A stretch of 64,000 nt of DNA, taken from assembly GCF_000196895.1 (NCBI RefSeq), contig NC_014297.1, forward strand, positions 2,742,468 through 2,806,467. The letters are read 5' to 3'. Source of the DNA: Halalkalicoccus jeotgali B3 (lineage in GTDB: Archaea; Halobacteriota; Halobacteria; Halobacteriales; Halalkalicoccaceae). The notes under the pieces were generated by a model, which was given only the letters and a program-made list of their open reading frames with translations, was not told the DNA's origin and made no database searches. Position 1 is the stretch's first letter; each line of letters opens with the position of its first letter. Below are positions 60,334 to 64,000 of this stretch, piece by piece. The position numbers and the translations under genes are program-made.

Positions 60334-61620
60334 ATGGCAGACGACGACACCGAGAAGTTCGCCACTCGCAGCGTCCACGCCGGCCAGGAGCCCGACGAGT
60401 CCACAGGGGCGCGTGCGCCACCGATCTACCAGACGACCTCCTACGAGTTCGAGGACACCGACCACGCCGCACGGCTGTTCGCCCTGGAGGAGCCGGGCAA
60501 CATCTACTCGCGGATCATGAACCCGACCAACGCCATGTTGGAAAAACGGCTGGCCTCGCTGGAGGGCGGGGTCGCGGCGATCGCAACCAGTTCGGGGATG
60601 GCCGCCTTCGATCTGGCGACGTTCGTCCTCGCGGAGGCCGGCGACAATATCGTCTCGGCGTCGGCGCTGTACGGCGGGACCTACACCTACCTCACCCACA
60701 CCGTCGAGAAACGCGGTGTCGAGACGCGCTTCGTCGACACGCTCGATTACGAGGCCTACGAGAACGCGATCGACGAGGAGACGGCGTACGTCCACTGCGA
60801 AACCATCGGCAACCCCGCGCTGGTGACGCCCGACATCGAGCGCATTGCGGCCATTGCACACGACCATAACGTCCCGCTGTTCGTCGACAACACGTTCGCA
60901 ACCCCCTACCTCTGTCGCCCTATCGAACACGGTGCGGATCTCGTCTGGAACTCGACCACGAAATGGCTCCACGGTTCGGGCTCGACGGTCGGGGGCGCCC
61001 TGATCGACGGGGGCACATTCGAGTGGGAATCGGGGAACTACCCGGAGATCACCGAGGACAACCCCGCGTATCACGGGCTGAACTTCCGGGAGACGTTCGG
61101 CGAGGCCGCGTTCGCCTACGCCGCCCGGGCGCGCGGACTACGGGATCTGGGCAACCAGCAGTCGCCCTTCGACGCGTGGGTCACCCTCCAGAAGCTAGAA
61201 TCGCTTCCTCTCAGGATGGAAAAGCACTGCGAGAACGCCCAGCTGGTCGCAGAAGCCTTAGAGAGCAATCCGGCGGTCGCGTGGGTGAACTACCCCGGCC
61301 TGGAGAGCCACGAGACCCACGGGATGGCGAGCGAGTATCTGGAGGGGGGCTACGGCGGGATGATCACGTTCGGCCTCGAAAACGGCTACGAGGCCGGGCG
61401 GGCGGTGTGTAACGGGGTCGAACTCGCGAGCATGCTCGCGAACGTCGGGGACGCAAAGACGCTGATCATCCACCCCGCCTCGACGACCCACCAACAGCTC
61501 TCGGCCGAGGAGAAGGCCGCGAGCGGCGTCACCGACGACCTGATCAGGATCTCCGTCGGAATCGAGGACCCCGCGGACATCGTCGCGGACCTCGAACGCG
61601 CGATCGAGGAAGCGACCTAA
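60334..61620 (+). CDS. O-acetylhomoserine sulfhydrylase-like PLP enzyme
   Basis: A 428-residue Cys/Met metabolism PLP enzyme. It begins KFATRSVHAGQEPDESTGARAPPIYQTTSYEF, a MetY-type start. The cofactor region is FVDNTFATPYLCRP, and the PLP-binding Lys is in STTKWLHGSGS. The length and YQTTSYEF motif suit MetY/O-acetylhomoserine aminocarboxypropyltransferase, which makes homocysteine from O-acetylhomoserine and sulfide; cystathionine gamma-synthase-type activity is possible. A palindromic operator candidate lies upstream. Confidence 0.9.
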   Translation: MADDDTEKFATRSVHAGQEPDESTGARAPPIYQTTSYEFEDTDHAARLFALEEPGNIYSRIMNPTNAMLEKRLASLEGGVAAIATSSGMAAFDLATFVLAEAGDNIVSASALYGGTYTYLTHTVEKRGVETRFVDTLDYEAYENAIDEETAYVHCETIGNPALVTPDIERIAAIAHDHNVPLFVDNTFATPYLCRPIEHGADLVWNSTTKWLHGSGSTVGGALIDGGTFEWESGNYPEITEDNPAYHGLNFRETFGEAAFAYAARARGLRDLGNQQSPFDAWVTLQKLESLPLRMEKHCENAQLVAEALESNPAVAWVNYPGLESHETHGMASEYLEGGYGGMITFGLENGYEAGRAVCNGVELASMLANVGDAKTLIIHPASTTHQQLSAEEKAASGVTDDLIRISVGIEDPADIVADLERAIEEAT

Positions 61621-62432
61621 GCGCGCGCGAGGACGTCGAGCTGGTGGGCGATATAGATCAGCTCACCCTCGCGAAGCTGGCGGCGACGCGCCGTGAGCCA
61701 CTCGTCCAGTTCGTCGTCGGGGACCTCCCCCGCGAGCGCGCCCTCGATCGTCCCGAGGATGTGAGCGAGGAGAACCCGCTCGTCGCGGTCGTAGGGCGGA
61801 TAGACCACCCAATCGGAGCTTCCGGCGGCGAGAACCGTACCACCCGTCTCGGGAACCGCCGAGAGCAGCCGTCGGCCCGTGCGATGTGATCCCTCCCGGT
61901 CCATGTCGCGGTGGTAGGCGTCGACGACCCGGTCGTCCAGCGGATGGGACGGCTCGAAGAACGTCCCGCCGTCGAAGGTGATCGGGAAGTACGCGAGCCC
62001 GCCGGGTACGAGTGCGTCGAACAGCGTCGGGAGCGCCTCGTCAAGTCCGACCAGATCGAGAAACGCCTGTGCGACCAGCAGGTCGTACTCGTCCTCCCCC
62101 AGCGTCTCGAAGGCGTCGCCCGCGACGAGCGAGACCGCGGTCGGTCCCCGTTGGAGCCGGCCGTCCCGCTCTGCGAACCCCGCCTCGTGGAGGGTTTCGC
62201 GGGCGGCGGCGACGTTCTCGGGTCGCTCGTCGATCGCGGTGTACTCGACGGTCTCGGGTAGCACCTCCCACTCGAGCAGCCGGACGATCCCGGTGCCGAC
62301 GCCCGCGCCGACCTCGACGACATCGAGGGAGCCGTCGGGGATCTCCTCGCGGAGTTCGCGGAGCACGCGGCGATTCAGCGCGCGGCCGTCGATGGCCCGT
62401 TTCGCCCGGAGGTACTCCTGAAAGTCGCTCAT
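61617..62432 (-). CDS. SAM-dependent methyltransferase-like protein
   Basis: The 271-residue protein contains VVEVGAGVGTGIVRLLEW (SAM motif I), TAIDERPENVAAAR (motif II Asp), and DLLVAQAFLDLVGLDEALP. The second half is unusual and has no recognised substrate domain. It overlaps the stop of the MDR dehydrogenase gene by four bases (ATGA), so the two act together. Methyl acceptor unknown. Its 3' end meets the metY-like gene convergently. Confidence 0.8.
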   Translation of the reverse strand: MSDFQEYLRAKRAIDGRALNRRVLRELREEIPDGSLDVVEVGAGVGTGIVRLLEWEVLPETVEYTAIDERPENVAAARETLHEAGFAERDGRLQRGPTAVSLVAGDAFETLGEDEYDLLVAQAFLDLVGLDEALPTLFDALVPGGLAYFPITFDGGTFFEPSHPLDDRVVDAYHRDMDREGSHRTGRRLLSAVPETGGTVLAAGSSDWVVYPPYDRDERVLLAHILGTIEGALAGEVPDDELDEWLTARRRQLREGELIYIAHQLDVLARA

Positions 62433-63436
62433 GGGTAGGTCAACACCGCTCCGATCGCGTCCTCGGGGTGCTCGGACAGCAGCCGGTAGGCTTCGGGGGC
62501 GTCCTCGAGGGCGAAGCGGTGGGTGAGCAGCGCCCCGGCGTCGATTCCCGCGAGGCGGTCCCACGCGAGCGCGAGCCGTCTCGACTTGTCCCAGCGTCCC
62601 CGCAGATCGGGGGCGATCGTGCTGACCTGCGTGCTCTCGATCGAGATCCGGCTCCGGTGGAATCGCCCGCCGAGATCGAGGGTCACGGGTTTGTTCCCGT
62701 ACCACGAGCCGACGAGCACGCGCCCGGCGTAGCCCGTCGCCCCGATCGCGGCGTCGAGCGCGTCGGGGTTGCCCGAGAGTTCGATCGAGAGGTCTGCCCC
62801 CTCACAGTGTGCCGAGGAGAGGGCCCCGCGGAGATCGGCCTCGGGCGCGAGCGCCTCGTCGGCGCCGAGGTCGCGAGCCCGCTCCCGGCGGAGGGGATGG
62901 CGATCGACCGTGTAGAGCGCGTCCAGCGGATAGGCTGCAAGCATCGCCGTCGTGAGCAGTCCCAGCACGCCCTGTCCGAGGACGAGCGCGCGCTCGCCGA
63001 CGACCGGCGCGGCGTCCATGGCGACGTTCATCGCGGCCTCGACGTTCGGTAGCAGGGTCGCCGCCTCAGAGGGGAGCCCGTCGGGGACGCACTGGAGCTC
63101 TCCGGGCGGGACACAGAAGTGACTCGCGTGGGGATGGAAGGCAAAGACCCGCCGGTCGAGCCACTCGTCGTCGACGTCCTCGCCCGTCTCGATCACCCGG
63201 CCGACGGCGGCATAGCCATAGGAGATCGGGTAGCTCAGATCGCCCGACAGCGACGGAATCGTCTCGTCCGCCGGGAGGTCGGGAGCCTCACCACGATAGA
63301 GCAGCAGTTCCGTCCCGGGGCTGATTCCCGAGCGTTCGGTCTCGACGAGCACCTCGTTCGAGCCGGGGTCGGGGACCGGAAACTCCTCGATGCGGACCGC
63401 CTCCGGCGCGCGAAACGACACCCGACGGGCGGTCAT
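62429..63436 (-). CDS. MDR-family dehydrogenase lacking the catalytic zinc Cys
   Basis: A 335-residue medium-chain dehydrogenase with a GroES-like N-terminal domain (SNEVLVETERSGISPGTELL) and a Rossmann domain (ERALVLGQGVLGLLTTAMLA). The usual zinc ligands are missing: SPGTELLLYRG replaces the first Cys/His site and there are no structural-zinc cysteines. It therefore resembles quinone-reductase or BchC-like members. The start at 63436 (MTARRVSF) is preferred to 63490. It is co-transcribed with the methyltransferase-like gene. Substrate unknown. Confidence 0.82.
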   Translation of the reverse strand: MTARRVSFRAPEAVRIEEFPVPDPGSNEVLVETERSGISPGTELLLYRGEAPDLPADETIPSLSGDLSYPISYGYAAVGRVIETGEDVDDEWLDRRVFAFHPHASHFCVPPGELQCVPDGLPSEAATLLPNVEAAMNVAMDAAPVVGERALVLGQGVLGLLTTAMLAAYPLDALYTVDRHPLRRERARDLGADEALAPEADLRGALSSAHCEGADLSIELSGNPDALDAAIGATGYAGRVLVGSWYGNKPVTLDLGGRFHRSRISIESTQVSTIAPDLRGRWDKSRRLALAWDRLAGIDAGALLTHRFALEDAPEAYRLLSEHPEDAIGAVLTYP

Positions 63437-63509
63437 CGTCGACCCTCGCGGGCGGCGACGGGCGACGGTGGGCGAACGCGTGACACGCACTCGAATAGGA
63501 CCGACGTCG

Positions 63510-64000
63510 TCATTGTTCTTGTGTCGGCTCGGACAGTCGGCCGGAGACGTACAGCCAGTCGCGGACGAACCCGACGATAAAGGGGACGGCGACGAAGACG
63601 GCCCCGACGGTCGTGACCGGTGGCGTGACGACCGGCGAGAGGACGAGGGTCAGAAAGGCCATCTGGAGGCCAGCGAGGTAGCGGCGGCTCGCGCGTGGCG
63701 GGAGGGCGAAGACGGGACGGTCGCGGCGTCGACGGAGCCAGCGCCCGAACACGAACAGGTAGCGCGCGGCGCTGACCGAGAGGTACCAGACGGGCAGTTG
63801 GCCGTACAGGACGGCCAAAAGCGGGGCGATCAGGATCCCGAGCGCGTCGAACTCGGTGTCCAGCCGTGCGCCAAGCGTCGTGACGTGATCGGTCAACCGG
63901 GCGAGCGTTCCGTCGACGTAATCCGCGAGCGCGGCCGCACCGTAGAGCAGCGCCGGCAGCCAGACGAGCGACTCGGTGGGCCGGGACAGGAGGAGAAAGC
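63510..64000 (-). CDS. CDP-alcohol phosphatidyltransferase (5' truncated by the window)
   Basis: Open to the right edge. It has the signature DGTLARLTDHVTTLGARLDTEFD, which fits DGx2ARx8-9Gx3Dx3D, the metal and CDP-binding motif. Several membrane helices follow over about 130 residues. The family makes phospholipid head groups (archaetidylserine, -glycerol, -inositol phosphates). The start lies beyond the window. The MDR gene begins 73 bases downstream on the same strand. Confidence 0.88.
   Translation of the reverse strand, partial: FLLLSRPTESLVWLPALLYGAAALADYVDGTLARLTDHVTTLGARLDTEFDALGILIAPLLAVLYGQLPVWYLSVSAARYLFVFGRWLRRRRDRPVFALPPRASRRYLAGLQMAFLTLVLSPVVTPPVTTVGAVFVAVPFIVGFVRDWLYVSGRLSEPTQEQ

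Noticed and set aside
1-64000. CRISPR arrays, rRNA genes, replication origin and transposase genes
   Set aside because: No regularly spaced repeats, rRNA-like stretches, ORB-type repeats with cdc6, or DDE/HUH transposase motifs were recognised.

Overview
The window is a high-GC, gene-dense piece of a haloarchaeal chromosome (class Halobacteria). The evidence is the strongly acidic proteome, archaeal-type ribosomal proteins S6e and S10 and EF-1alpha, TATA-box promoters with very short leaders, several bacterio-opsin-activator-type HTH regulators, archaeosine precursor genes, ADP-forming acetyl-CoA synthetase and SepF. The genus cannot be fixed from the sequence alone. All function calls below are readings of motifs and remembered family features; no database search was run.

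Layout. 0-9 kb: the end of a JAMM desampylase-like protease, then rhodanese, thioesterase, M23-like, lipoate ligase-like, dihydroorotase, three UspA proteins, two GNAT acetyltransferases and a DHH phosphoesterase. 8.5-12.4 kb: an S6e operon, a beta-CASP RNase and small conserved proteins. 12.4-21 kb: a membrane-bound formate dehydrogenase operon on the minus strand, divergent from a multi-[4Fe-4S] HdrA/MvhD-like protein and a TorD-type chaperone. 21-25 kb: an aldehyde ferredoxin oxidoreductase-family gene without the usual cluster cysteines, co-translated with an unknown partner. 25-30 kb: a deazapurine/pterin neighbourhood (queE, queC, a PTPS-like protein, GTP cyclohydrolase III) with a glycosyltransferase. 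30-38 kb: a PAS/GAF/HTH-10 regulator, a BtuF-like binding protein, an MFS transporter, a MoaD-like protein ending in Cys-Cys, and small proteins. 38-46 kb: acetate metabolism (acd plus a DRTGG protein), an SDR, UspA, a PRC-barrel protein, a ROK kinase, a NifU-like protein, SepF and a PUA protein. 46-51 kb: an RNB ribonuclease and a frameshifted GH3 glycosidase. 51.1-52.0 kb: a low-GC island next to tRNA-Ala(CGC). 52-57 kb: rhomboid, S10, EF-1alpha, BrkB/YihY, homoserine dehydrogenase and an ACT protein. 57-64 kb: a proteasome-beta-like protein, MazG-like, two paralogous HTH-10 regulators, a MetY-type enzyme, a methyltransferase, an MDR dehydrogenase and a partial CDP-alcohol phosphatidyltransferase.

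Most of the window is ordinary haloarchaeal housekeeping. The places that merit attention are the AT-rich island (a nuclease-like DUF6602-type gene fused in space to an antisense fragment with a GHKL ATPase signature, beside a duplicated tRNA 3' end); four copies of a 10-bp palindrome around an HTH-10 regulator and upstream of the metY-like gene; the cluster-less AOR paralogue; the PTPS homologue with Glu at the catalytic Cys position; the MoaD-like protein ending in CC; and four tiny genes of 29-59 codons.
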